Notes under the pieces: generated by a model
Databases searched by the model: none
The model's input: the letters and a program-made list of their open reading frames with translations, nothing else
What the model was told of the DNA's origin: nothing
DNA from: Candidatus Zixiibacteriota bacterium
GTDB taxonomy: Bacteria > Zixibacteria > MSB-5A5 > GN15 > FEB-12
NCBI GenBank assembly: GCA_020344395.1
Contig: CP070824.1
Location: forward strand, 2,069,502 to 2,111,948
Length of the DNA stretch: 42,447 nucleotides
Direction of reading: 5' to 3'
Program-made: the position numbers and the translations under genes
In this document: piece after piece, positions 7,649 to 15,308 of the stretch
Layout: each line of letters opens with the position of its first letter
Position numbering within the stretch: the stretch's first letter is position 1

Positions 7649-8539
7649 TCACTGAAAACTTGTATGTTCTTCAACTACGTTGGCGTCTCTTTCAGAATCG
7701 GGCAGCTCCGGCAGGAGTTCGCGGTTGCCCAGCGTGTCCGTGGCGTCAGCGGTCTGGTATGCCCAGTCGAAATTGACCCAACCGCTGGCCCTGCTCAGAT
7801 CGGTGACGCGCATCTTGGCATAGTGGTAATCATGCGTCCAGATCACGTAGGTGTGACCGGCGATGAGTTCGTAGTAACGTAGATCAGACCATCCCTCGGC
7901 CGGTGCCCAGTCGATCTCATCAAAGTCTTCAGTGTAACCAAGATCCTGGATATCTGTCATGTCATCACTGGAATTAAGGAAGAAAATCAACTGGCTGTCA
8001 GGAAGATTGATGAGCCATGCGTGGTCCACGTATACATCTCCGTTGAAGGCATCCCAGGGAAGAATATTCTCGGTGTCGAAATCAAAGGCCGAGGCACCCG
8101 GCTGGAAAAAGAGCGAATATAGGGTTACGTTGCCCTCGGGTCGCGGGGTATCAAAGACCGCTTCAAGGGATGCCTCCGAAACCTGTCCGGCGGCGTCGAT
8201 GGCCCACACTGCGTAAAAGTAGGTGGTGCCGTTATCTACATCGGTATCAACGAAGCCATACCTGTTATCGTCCGGGCGCGGGAAGGCGCTGACCCGGCCG
8301 ACCTCGAAGTATTCGCCGAGCAGTTCGTCGTTCCAGCCAACCACGTATTCGACGATGTCATCCTCATACAGCCCGTTCCAGACAATCGTAACCCGTTCGT
8401 CACCGGTTATCGAAAAAACTCCCTGCGGAGCCAGTGGAGCCGGATCGTGATCGACCAGTATGATGTCATCATTGTCCTCACATCCGAACAATCCGAACAT
8501 GGCCGCGATGGTCACCAGCAATATCGTAATCTTTTTCAT
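7649..8539 (-). CDS. Hypothetical lipoprotein with FN3 domain
   Basis: Start at the ATG of MKKITILLV (8539), which has GGAG nine bases upstream; 296 aa. Lipobox LFGC at residues 17-20 followed by EDNDD. Residues about 35-130 look like a fibronectin type III domain (PQGVFSITGDERVTIVWNG, DNGTTYFYAVWAIDAAGQVS). The remaining acidic, aromatic-rich half has no family I recognise. It is the first gene of the operon that continues into the DUF4384 gene and lies directly downstream of the candidate sigma-54 promoter. Confidence 0.75.
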   Translation of the reverse strand: MKKITILLVTIAAMFGLFGCEDNDDIILVDHDPAPLAPQGVFSITGDERVTIVWNGLYEDDIVEYVVGWNDELLGEYFEVGRVSAFPRPDDNRYGFVDTDVDNGTTYFYAVWAIDAAGQVSEASLEAVFDTPRPEGNVTLYSLFFQPGASAFDFDTENILPWDAFNGDVYVDHAWLINLPDSQLIFFLNSSDDMTDIQDLGYTEDFDEIDWAPAEGWSDLRYYELIAGHTYVIWTHDYHYAKMRVTDLSRASGWVNFDWAYQTADATDTLGNRELLPELPDSERDANVVEEHTSFQ

Positions 8540-8580
8540 TGTCGTCTCCATGTCTATTCTCTGCGTCTGGGTAAATACTA

Positions 8581-8596
8581 ATCAAGCGGCGTGCCC
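8581..8596 (-). promoter_or_regulatory. Candidate sigma-54 (-24/-12) promoter
   Basis: Minus strand reads GGGCACG-CCGC-TTGAT against the consensus TGGCACG-NNNN-TTGCA. The -24 GG and the CACG and TTG elements match with exact spacing; the -12 GC is GA, which weakens it. Predicted start near 8570, about 30 nt before the lipoprotein ATG (8539). An NtrC-type activator gene and a palindrome lie just upstream. Confidence 0.45.
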
Positions 8597-8670
8597 AAAG
8601 CGCTAACACACTATTGAGACTCGACTTACAGGGAATTACAGCAGAGGGAAACGCTTTTTGGCGCACAAAA

Positions 8671-8682
8671 TCTGTGCACAGA
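8671..8682. promoter_or_regulatory. Perfect 12-bp palindrome, possible activator site
   Basis: TCTGTGCACAGA is a perfect dyad. Its centre lies about 107 bp upstream of the start predicted for the sigma-54-like promoter at 8581-8596, the usual distance for an enhancer bound by an NtrC-family dimer. A related half-site, GTGCG on the minus strand, occurs just to its left (8661-8666). Function is inferred. Confidence 0.4.
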
Positions 8683-8716
8683 CAGACTCCCAGGCACCAA
8701 ATTCAGGCGCCGGAAC

Positions 8717-10075
8717 TCAGGGTTTGGACAACCCGTACTCTTTTATTTTTGTTCGGAGGGTGTTGCGGTGTATGCCCAGTTTCTCGGCGGTCAGGCCGAT
8801 ATTCCAGTCCATCTGATCCAGACAGTGTTGGATATGATCCATCTCGACATCCGACAAAGGCCTTACAGACCCACCCGCAGGCATGGGCCTGCCCGGTGTA
8901 AGACCGGGCAAATCCCGCTTTGAGATGTGTTCTGAGCGGCAGAGAACAGCGGCTCTTTCAATCACGTTTTCCAGTTCCCGAACATTGCCGGGCCAGCTGT
9001 ACTCGGTCAGCGCCGAGGCGGCCGCCGGGTCGATCCCTTTGATCTCCTTGCCTATTTTTCGCGAGAACTTCTCGATGAACTTGTCGGCCAGAAGGAGAAT
9101 ATCTCCCGTTCGATCAGCCAGCGGGGGCAGATCGACCTGAATCACATTCAAACGATAGTACAGGTCCTCGCGGAATGTACCCTGTTTAATCCGTTCCTTC
9201 AGGTTGCGGTTGGTAGCCGCAAGTATACGAATATCGATGGGGATCTCGTTAACCGAGCCCAGTCTCTGAATTGCCCTTTCTTCGAGAACGCGCAGCAACT
9301 TGACCTGCATGGTCAGCGGCATATCGCCGATTTCATCGAGGAATAATGTGCCGCCGTCGGCCAACTCGAACCTTCCCTGCTTGGCTCTGTCGGCCCCGGT
9401 AAAAGCGCCCTTTTCATGACCGAACAGCTCGGACTCAAGCAGAGTCTCCGGAAAAGCGGCACAGTTTATGGCTACCAGCCTCTTACTCGCGCGGGGAGAC
9501 AGGGAATGTATAGCTCGGGCCACCAGTTCTTTGCCGGTGCCCGACGGCCCCGTAATGAGTACAGTGGCATCCTTTGGGCCGACCAGCGATATCAGTTCGC
9601 GTACCCGATCAATAGCCGGTGACCGGCCGATAATCTCGGACTGAGGGAACACCTCGGCCAGCCGCTCGCTCATGACCACATTGTCGACAATCAGCCGGTT
9701 CTGGGCGGCCGCCTTCTCCAGCTTCAACAGCAACTCGTTCAGATCTTCAACCGGTTTGGACAGGTAATCAAAGGCTCCCGCTTTCATGGCTGTGACGGCG
9801 GATTCTACCGAGCCAAATGCAGTAAGCACAATGACTTGTATGTATGGGTTTATTTCTTTGAGGCGAGTCAGCAGTTCAAGACCATTGATGCCCGGCATTT
9901 TCATATCTACCAGAGCCAGAGGCGAGAACAGTTTACCGTATAACTCCAGCGCCTGCTCGCCGCTTTCGGCCTGAGTAACCTCGAAACCGTTCTTACTCAG
10001 ATACCCGCCGACCAGTTCTCGCTGTTCGGGTTCGTCGTCGACTACAAGCAGTTTGGGGCGTTTCATAAGAGCCAT
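8717..10075 (-). CDS. NtrC-family sigma-54-dependent response regulator
   Basis: 452 aa from the ATG at 10075. Receiver domain (about 5-120) with [11 protein letters not shown], phospho-acceptor Asp in [12 protein letters not shown], and LTAFGS and LSKP switch residues. AAA+ domain (about 145-375) with Walker A GPSGTGKE, the sigma-54 contact loop GAFTGA and Walker B TLFLDEIG, then [16 protein letters not shown]-terminal Fis-type HTH ending [17 protein letters not shown]. All parts of a working activator are present. No sensor kinase is adjacent, so its partner is elsewhere. The start is set by a -10 box five bases before the ATG and the lack of any SD; the in-frame extension to 10108 would run into the terminator of the previous gene. 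It probably drives the operon at 8539. Confidence 0.92.
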   Translation of the reverse strand: MALMKRPKLLVVDDEPEQRELVGGYLSKNGFEVTQAESGEQALELYGKLFSPLALVDMKMPGINGLELLTRLKEINPYIQVIVLTAFGSVESAVTAMKAGAFDYLSKPVEDLNELLLKLEKAAAQNRLIVDNVVMSERLAEVFPQSEIIGRSPAIDRVRELISLVGPKDATVLITGPSGTGKELVARAIHSLSPRASKRLVAINCAAFPETLLESELFGHEKGAFTGADRAKQGRFELADGGTLFLDEIGDMPLTMQVKLLRVLEERAIQRLGSVNEIPIDIRILAATNRNLKERIKQGTFREDLYYRLNVIQVDLPPLADRTGDILLLADKFIEKFSRKIGKEIKGIDPAAASALTEYSWPGNVRELENVIERAAVLCRSEHISKRDLPGLTPGRPMPAGGSVRPLSDVEMDHIQHCLDQMDWNIGLTAEKLGIHRNTLRTKIKEYGLSKP

Positions 10076-10080
10076 ACTAT

Positions 10081-10108
10081 ATTGTACGACAGGTGGAGGC
10101 AAACTCAA
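10081..10108 (-). promoter_or_regulatory. Promoter of the NtrC gene, apparently leaderless
   Basis: Minus strand: -35 TTGAGT (10103-10108), 16-nt spacer, -10 TACAAT (10081-10086, 5 of 6). Only five bases separate the -10 box from the ATG at 10075, so the transcript should begin at or next to the A of the start codon. No Shine-Dalgarno is visible. The -35 overlaps the T run of the preceding terminator. Confidence 0.5.
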
Positions 10109-10136
10109 AAAAGAAGCCCGCCGTCAGGCGGGCTTC
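10107..10136 (-). terminator. Intrinsic terminator after the beta-barrel gene
   Basis: A 10-bp perfect stem GAAGCCCGCC (10113-10122) / GGCGGGCTTC (10127-10136), loop GTCA, followed on the minus strand by six T (10112-10107). It ends the 10164-10850 gene and insulates the NtrC gene. Confidence 0.88.
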
Positions 10137-10163
10137 GGTGATTGTCTCTGACGCGCCTCGGGT

Positions 10164-10850
10164 TTACTCGCCGGTGCTGAAGAATACTTTAACCCCGAGA
10201 TGTACATCTACGAGTATTGACGACTCGTTGAAATCATAGGTTGCGTCCTGAAAACTGCCCTGTGTATTCTTGCTGTTTCCATAGTGTCCGTTGACCTCGA
10301 GGAACAGGCCGCTGTAATCCGACGTATAGTAAAACAATCCACCACCGGCACCGAAACTGAACACCGGATCATAAGACAATTCACGCATCTTGAGCCCGCC
10401 GGATTCAAAGTCAACCACTTGCGTCACAAAACGCGGATTGTCAACTCCAACGTGTATCTTGGCATACGGGGCAAAGTTGGATTCGCCGAACAGGTAATAT
10501 TTGAGGTACACACTCGGATTGTAGAAACGGTGCTTCAGGTCTCCGATCTCCCCGTCAGTGGCGTCGACTGAATGCGTTGAATAGGTGAAATTGACACCGA
10601 GCACGAGGTTTGCGTTCAGGAAAGCTCCGATTTCAGCACCCAGACCCAGACCGGTTTTCGCACCCATGGCAACGTTATAGTCGTCGCCTCTACTTACAAA
10701 GTCAGCCACACCCTCAGAGGGAATCACCATCCCACCGAAGAGGCCGACTTCAAGAAAGTCCCTTTCTTCTTCTTCATCATCCTGAGCCAATACAGTCACA
10801 TTAACGGCCAGCATAAGAACCAGTGTCAGAATCAGTGACAGCTTTTTCAT
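10164..10850 (-). CDS. Outer-membrane beta-barrel protein
   Basis: The open frame extends to 11072, but the ATG at 10850 begins the signal peptide MKKLSLILTLVLMLAVN...VLAQ after a GAGGAT RBS, giving 228 aa. The mature N terminus is acidic (DDEEEERDF). The rest alternates polar and hydrophobic residues in strands typical of an 8-stranded barrel of the OmpA/OmpW-like type (LEVGLFGGMVIPS, NPSVYLKYYLFG, FAPYAKIHVGV, FSFGAGGGLFYYT, GLFLEVNGHYG, ILVDVHLGVKVFF). The C terminus is FFSTGE, not a classical terminal Phe. No specific function can be assigned. It is monocistronic, with a promoter and a strong terminator. Confidence 0.75.
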   Translation of the reverse strand: MKKLSLILTLVLMLAVNVTVLAQDDEEEERDFLEVGLFGGMVIPSEGVADFVSRGDDYNVAMGAKTGLGLGAEIGAFLNANLVLGVNFTYSTHSVDATDGEIGDLKHRFYNPSVYLKYYLFGESNFAPYAKIHVGVDNPRFVTQVVDFESGGLKMRELSYDPVFSFGAGGGLFYYTSDYSGLFLEVNGHYGNSKNTQGSFQDATYDFNESSILVDVHLGVKVFFSTGE

Positions 10851-10937
10851 TATCACATCCTCATGAAAATCCAACAATTCATTCCCAACCTGTCGTGCGG
10901 CAAGCGACGGCCTGGTCACCCGCCGAAACAGGCAGCC

Positions 10938-10967
10938 AAGATAATCAATACTCGGACGTGTTGTCAA
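10938..10967 (-). promoter_or_regulatory. Sigma-70 promoter for the beta-barrel gene
   Basis: Minus strand: consensus -35 TTGACA (10962-10967), 18-nt spacer, -10 TATCTT (10938-10943). Predicted leader is about 80 nt before the ATG at 10850. Confidence 0.5.
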
Positions 10968-11056
10968 CTGATTATGTTCAGCACAACTTCGGCGCCGGGC
11001 GCGCCTCAAACAGCCCGCCGGTAGACTGAAACAAGCCGCGCACCTGTAAAAAACGG

Positions 11057-11084
11057 TTGAATTTTCCGGCACCAGGCATATAAT
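11057..11084 (+). promoter_or_regulatory. Promoter of purD, apparently leaderless
   Basis: -35 TTGAAT (11057-11062), 16-nt spacer, perfect -10 TATAAT (11079-11084). The purD ATG is only 8 nt after the -10 box, so the transcript should carry a leader of 0-2 nt. There is no Shine-Dalgarno upstream. Confidence 0.6.
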
Positions 11085-11092
11085 AGCCTAAC

Positions 11093-12409
11093 ATGCCTAA
11101 GAAGAATGGTCCAAACCAGTTCAAAGTACTGATTGTAGGGTCCGGCGGCCGAGAGCACGCCATTGCCTGGAAACTCAAGCAATCACGAAAAGTCAACCGG
11201 ATATTCTGCGCGCCGGGCAACGGCGGTATGTCGCAGATAGCGCGCTGCGTGAACATCAAGGCGGAAAATATCCGAGGCCTCTCCGATTTCGCCCATCGCA
11301 ACCGAATCAACCTTACCGTGGTCGGCCCTGAACAGCCGCTGGCGATGGGCATAGCGGATGAGTTTCATCGCCGAAAACTGAAAGTCTTCGGACCGGACAG
11401 GAAAGGGGCCCAACTTGAAAGCAGTAAAGTGTTTTCAAAACAGTTCATGGCCAAGTACCACATTCCCACCGCACCATTCAGAGTGTTTGAATCTGCCTCA
11501 GAAGCTATCGGTTTCTGCAAGACCCTGGAGTACCCGGCCGTAATTAAGGCCGACGGCCTCGCAGCTGGAAAGGGGGTCATTGTGGTCAAGAGCCTGGAAG
11601 AGGCCGAACATGCGATCGAGAAGATTATGGTAGACAAGATCTTCGGCAAATCGGGAGATCGCATAATCGTAGAGTCATTCCTGCGCGGTCAGGAGCTCTC
11701 GGTGATGGCTCTTACCGACGGCAAGGCTATCGTTCCATTGTTACCGAGCCAGGATCACAAGCAGGCTTATGAAGGAGACAGAGGCCCCAACACCGGCGGA
11801 ATGGGCGCATACTGTCCGGCAGGTTTCGTGGACGACGCATTGTTGGAGGAAGTGCATGATCACGTGCTGACCCCGACCCTGGCCGGATTACGGCTCGAAA
11901 AAATCAACTATCGTGGGGTTCTCTATGCCGGCCTGATGATTACTAACCGGGGGGTCAAGGTACTGGAGTTCAACTGTCGTTTTGGTGATCCCGAGGCCCA
12001 GGCGGTTCTGCCTCTGCTTAAGACCGACCTTTTGGAGCTGCTGACGCGAGTGGTTAATCGCAGGTTGAGTTCACAAAAGAAGGTGGAGTGGCGTGAAGGA
12101 AGCGCCGCCTGCGTGATCATGGCTTCCAAGGGGTATCCCGGAAAGTACAGGACTGGCAAGAAGATCTCAGGTTTGAGCGACAAAGAAGGCCGCTCCAGCT
12201 TTGTTCTCCACTCAGGCACCCGGCGCGAGAAGGGTCAGTGGTTTACGACCGGAGGCCGTGTTTTGGGAGTCGTGGGAATGGCCGGAGATCTTAAGCATGC
12301 CCTGAATCAAGCATATTCGCTGGTTCGAAGGATTCGGTTTGATGGTGCAACTTTTCGACGCGATATAGGTTACAGGTGCTTAGAGGACGGAAAGAAGGAG
12401 CAAAAGTGA
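11093..12409 (+). CDS. purD: Phosphoribosylamine-glycine ligase (GAR synthetase)
   Basis: 438 aa ATP-grasp enzyme that joins phosphoribosylamine and glycine in the second step of purine synthesis. N-terminal FKVLIVGSGGREHAIAWKL, central ADGLAAGKGVIVV and SFLRGQELSVMALTDG, the PNTGGMGAYCPA nucleotide/substrate loop, and EFNCRFGDPEAQAVLP are all diagnostic. The length is normal (about 420-430 plus a 9-residue basic start). The start is the ATG directly behind a TATAAT box. The last four bases overlap the purE start (GTGA), so the two are co-transcribed and probably coupled in translation. Confidence 0.96.
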   Translation: MPKKNGPNQFKVLIVGSGGREHAIAWKLKQSRKVNRIFCAPGNGGMSQIARCVNIKAENIRGLSDFAHRNRINLTVVGPEQPLAMGIADEFHRRKLKVFGPDRKGAQLESSKVFSKQFMAKYHIPTAPFRVFESASEAIGFCKTLEYPAVIKADGLAAGKGVIVVKSLEEAEHAIEKIMVDKIFGKSGDRIIVESFLRGQELSVMALTDGKAIVPLLPSQDHKQAYEGDRGPNTGGMGAYCPAGFVDDALLEEVHDHVLTPTLAGLRLEKINYRGVLYAGLMITNRGVKVLEFNCRFGDPEAQAVLPLLKTDLLELLTRVVNRRLSSQKKVEWREGSAACVIMASKGYPGKYRTGKKISGLSDKEGRSSFVLHSGTRREKGQWFTTGGRVLGVVGMAGDLKHALNQAYSLVRRIRFDGATFRRDIGYRCLEDGKKEQK

Positions 12410-12861
12410 TAGAGTCACCAAAAGTGCTCATCGTGATCGGGTCGAAATCGGACCTGGAGTATGCCGAGAAGTGCCGGGAGCAACTCGCGGCTTTCCGCAT
12501 TTCGGGCGACGTCGAAATTTCGTCGGCGCACCGGCACCCGGACAAGACTGCAAAACTATGCAGCCAGGCTCAGAAGAATGGTTATGGGTTGATCATCGCC
12601 ATGGCCGGCCTTTCGGCCGCTTTGCCGGGCGTAGCCGCAGCTCATACTGATCTCCCGGTTATTGGTGTGCCGTTGCCGGCCGCCCTTGGCGGCATTGATT
12701 CGCTGCTGTCAATAGTCCAGATGCCACCGGGAATCCCCGTGGCGACGGTAGCCATAGGAGGTCCGGGGGCCAAAAACGCAGCCGTTCTGGCGGCGAGGAT
12801 ACTAGCTCTGAAGTACCCTGAGCTCTCTAAAGCGGTTGCGGCACACCGAAAACAACTGTGA
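12406..12861 (+). CDS. purE: 5-(carboxyamino)imidazole ribonucleotide mutase / AIR carboxylase
   Basis: Start is the GTG at 12406, five bases after AAGGAG and overlapping the purD stop; 151 aa. PurE motifs are clear: IGSKSDLEYAEKC, SSAHRHPDKT with the catalytic His, PVIGVPL, GIDSLLSIVQMPPGIPVATV and NAAVLAARILAL. Where E. coli-type PurE has GGAAHLPG this protein has AGLSAALPG, so that His is Ala. I recall similar ALPG forms in archaeal and deep-branching bacterial PurE. No purK is next to it. The protein carboxylates or rearranges the carboxyl group on aminoimidazole ribonucleotide. Confidence 0.93.
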   Translation: MIESPKVLIVIGSKSDLEYAEKCREQLAAFRISGDVEISSAHRHPDKTAKLCSQAQKNGYGLIIAMAGLSAALPGVAAAHTDLPVIGVPLPAALGGIDSLLSIVQMPPGIPVATVAIGGPGAKNAAVLAARILALKYPELSKAVAAHRKQL

Positions 12862-12934
12862 TCGTTTTAAGCAAAATGAACCAGATGAACGTAGTTCCGT
12901 ATAACGTGTTAGCTATGACTTGAAAGGAGATACC

Positions 12935-13846
12935 GTGGCAGATACACAGACACGTCGGATTTTCTTGAACAGACGGACACTATTCATTCTGGCCCTTGTG
13001 GCCATTTGGTCGGTCGCAGCAGTGGCCGATACGGAAAAAGCAAAAGAGCACTATAATAAGGGTGTCACCGCCATGAAAGATGGTGACACTGATGCCGCCA
13101 TCATTGCCTTCAAGGCTGCCGTGAACCAGGACGCCAATTATGCGGATGCTTACCTGAATCTTGGAGTCATCTATTTCCAGGGGAAAGAGTATGACCAGGC
13201 GCTGGAGATGTTCGAGACCGCCACTGAAAAAGACAACCAGAATGTTGACGCATATTCCAACCTGGGGCGGGTCAATGTTGTCCTGAGAAAATACACCGAG
13301 GCCGAGGCGGCATTCCAGTCGGCCATTGCCATTGCTGGCGACAACAGTGAGTTACACAAAGAACTCGGCAAGGTCTATTACCGCCAGAAGAACTATGCAG
13401 CCCTGATCACGACGCTGGAAGAGTGTCATCGGTTGGAAGGCGGCGATCATTTGACTTATTATATGTTGGGCAAAGCCTACCACCGGCAGGATGACTCGAG
13501 ATCCGGCATAGCGGCACTGACCAGATCGATAGAGTTGAAGAAGGAGAACTACAACGCCCACTTCCTCCTGGGTACTATCTACCTGGGTCAGGAAAAGTTC
13601 CGCCAGGCAGCTTCCGAATTCAGGGCGGCTGAGGGCGTCGACGCAAAAAGGGCTTACAAGGCTGCCTATAATTACGCCGTGGCTATGCAATCGGACAATC
13701 CTGACGCCTATGATGCGAACATCGCTAACTGGGAACGTTTCATAAGTCTCGGTAAGAAGAACCCCAAAGCTAAGAGCGACGTGGCTATGGCCGAAGATCT
13801 GGTCAAGGAACTCAAGGAAGCCAAAGCTGAGGCCGACCTGCAATAG
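12935..13846 (+). CDS. Periplasmic TPR-repeat protein
   Basis: Start is a GTG (12935) six bases after AAAGGAG; 303 aa. An export signal (about 16-36, ending in AAVADT) precedes about six tetratricopeptide repeats: AKEHYNKGVTAMKDGDTDAA, ADAYLNLGVIYFQGKEYDQA, VDAYSNLGRVNVVLRKYTEA, SELHKELGKVYYRQKNYAAL, LTYYMLGKAYHRQDDSRSGI, YNAHFLLGTIYLGQEKFRQA. TPR solenoids bind partner proteins; the partner is unknown. It follows purE by 73 nt with no obvious promoter between, so it may be co-transcribed, although no purine role is suggested. It ends at an intrinsic terminator. Confidence 0.85.
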   Translation: MADTQTRRIFLNRRTLFILALVAIWSVAAVADTEKAKEHYNKGVTAMKDGDTDAAIIAFKAAVNQDANYADAYLNLGVIYFQGKEYDQALEMFETATEKDNQNVDAYSNLGRVNVVLRKYTEAEAAFQSAIAIAGDNSELHKELGKVYYRQKNYAALITTLEECHRLEGGDHLTYYMLGKAYHRQDDSRSGIAALTRSIELKKENYNAHFLLGTIYLGQEKFRQAASEFRAAEGVDAKRAYKAAYNYAVAMQSDNPDAYDANIANWERFISLGKKNPKAKSDVAMAEDLVKELKEAKAEADLQ

Positions 13847-13870
13847 CCGTTTTTTGAATAGAAGAGAATC

Positions 13871-13910
13871 AACCCCTGGCCAGGAGAAGGAAATCGGTCA
13901 GGGGTTTTTT
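13871..13910 (+). terminator. Intrinsic terminator of the purDE-TPR operon
   Basis: Stem AACCCCTGGCC (13871-13881) / GGTCAGGGGTT (13896-13906) with one G-T wobble and a 14-nt loop, running into a stretch of six T that ends at 13910. Confidence 0.85.
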
Positions 13911-13925
13911 GTGTGCATCATCCCA

Positions 13926-13950
13926 GGCAGGCAAGCTCACTTAGCCTGCC
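13926..13950. other. Hairpin at the end of the triple-repeat gene
   Basis: GGCAGGC (13926-13932) pairs with GCCTGCC (13944-13950), extended by AAG/CTT with one bulge. It lies 8 nt beyond the leftward stop at 13958. There is no T run, so intrinsic termination is uncertain; it may protect the 3' end. Confidence 0.4.
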
Positions 13951-13957
13951 GACGCTT

Positions 13958-15196
13958 TCATTCCGAGAGTTCGATCCGATCGAAGTCTTCCCAGTCGACG
14001 ACGATTTCTTCACCGTCATCGGTGAAGATGAATATGCCCTTGTTGTCTTCGTCAACATCGTTGGAGTCACTCAATTCGAACTCACGACCATCCCGCAATG
14101 TGACGACCGAACCTCGATAGGAATCCTTCTGGATCTGCTTTATCAATCCGAACTCAACGTCAAATTCTATTCTCCTGTACTCTCCGTTGAGCAATTCCCA
14201 TGTATATTCTTCATCGTCATCCCAGCGAATAGTGCCGGTGTATTCGTCGCCATCCTCCGTGTAAACTGTACCCTTAATCGGCCGGCCGCCGTCAAAGTCG
14301 TCGTAGCTCACCTGTCTCGGAGGCTCGGTGAAAGTGACCTTGTCGAACTGGCTCCATTCCACCTCCACCTGACCCAGCCCGGGGTCCAGTACCAGGATTC
14401 CGCTGTTGCTGTCGTCCACGTCATTGGTGCCGCGCAAGACCAATTCCTCCCCCGAATCCAGAGTGACCTGGGCCGCGCTCGAAGAATATCGCTCAATGGC
14501 AGCGATTTTCCCGAACTTGATTTTACGCGTCCGCCGCTTGGTCTCCCCGTCAAGGACGTCCTTGGTTAAAACTTCATCCACATCCCAGCAGATAAACCCG
14601 GTAAACTCAATCCCGCGGCGTGTCGTCAGCGTTCCGTACAGACGTTCACCCAAAGCCGAGGGTTCATCGGTGACTGCTCTGGTGAAATCGATACGCTCAA
14701 TATCGTCCCAGCTGAATTCAATTTCCCCTTCGTCCGAATCCTCGATCACAATCTCCCGGATGCTGGTTCCGATATCGGTCGAGCCATTGGTGAGCTCTAC
14801 TTCTTCCCCTGACTTCAATTCCAGTACGACGCGATCATCATCGACGATTTCCATGGCCCCGATGTGACCGAAGCGAATGCCGGATTGCGAGCTGGAAAAG
14901 GAGAGGTCCCCGTTGAATCTCAGACCGAAAAGTCTGAGGCCGCGGCTGCGATCACGGTATCTGCGCCTCGAGGAGGATCGACTGCGGTCATAATCCCGTC
15001 TGCGGTATTCTTTCGTTCCATTCAGCACGTCGACCCAGCTCGCCTCGTTTTTATCCCAGCGGATCATGCCCTCGAATTCATCTCCGTCTACGGTAGTGAT
15101 CTTGCCGTGAATTCGCCCGGAGTTGTCCACAGCGTAGGCAATTCCCGCCACACATACCATCGCGGCCACCAGCACCAAGAGCCTGAAGACAGACAT
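13958..15196 (-). CDS. Exported protein with three tandem repeats (unknown family)
   Basis: Start at the ATG at 15196, which has GGAGGA five bases upstream; 412 aa with signal peptide MSVFRLLVLVAAMVCVAGIAYA. The mature protein is three copies of an about 110-130-residue unit. Each unit opens with a (I/L/V)(H/Y/K)G(K/T) strand, DGDEFEGMIRWD or a variant, and a ..LNG/LDG turn. It continues through (V)xL(K/D/R)(S/D)G(E/R)E(V/L/F)xL and ends in a G(E/Q)(I/V/E) strand plus W(D/S/E)(D/Q)(I/F)(E/D)(R/K). An Arg/Ser-rich insertion (about 70-90) interrupts unit 1. The protein is strongly acidic. Each unit resembles two small beta-barrels (SH3/Sm-like), which is inference. No known family recognised. 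Confidence 0.75.
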   Translation of the reverse strand: MSVFRLLVLVAAMVCVAGIAYAVDNSGRIHGKITTVDGDEFEGMIRWDKNEASWVDVLNGTKEYRRRDYDRSRSSSRRRYRDRSRGLRLFGLRFNGDLSFSSSQSGIRFGHIGAMEIVDDDRVVLELKSGEEVELTNGSTDIGTSIREIVIEDSDEGEIEFSWDDIERIDFTRAVTDEPSALGERLYGTLTTRRGIEFTGFICWDVDEVLTKDVLDGETKRRTRKIKFGKIAAIERYSSSAAQVTLDSGEELVLRGTNDVDDSNSGILVLDPGLGQVEVEWSQFDKVTFTEPPRQVSYDDFDGGRPIKGTVYTEDGDEYTGTIRWDDDEEYTWELLNGEYRRIEFDVEFGLIKQIQKDSYRGSVVTLRDGREFELSDSNDVDEDNKGIFIFTDDGEEIVVDWEDFDRIELSE

Positions 15197-15308
15197 ATTT
15201 TCCTCCATAACCTACTGTGTTACGTATCTACTTGATTGGTATACGAATCGGGCCCCGGGAAGGTTACAGGGAAATCGGGCCGGAGGTAGACTTTGAACGG
15301 GCCGGTGC

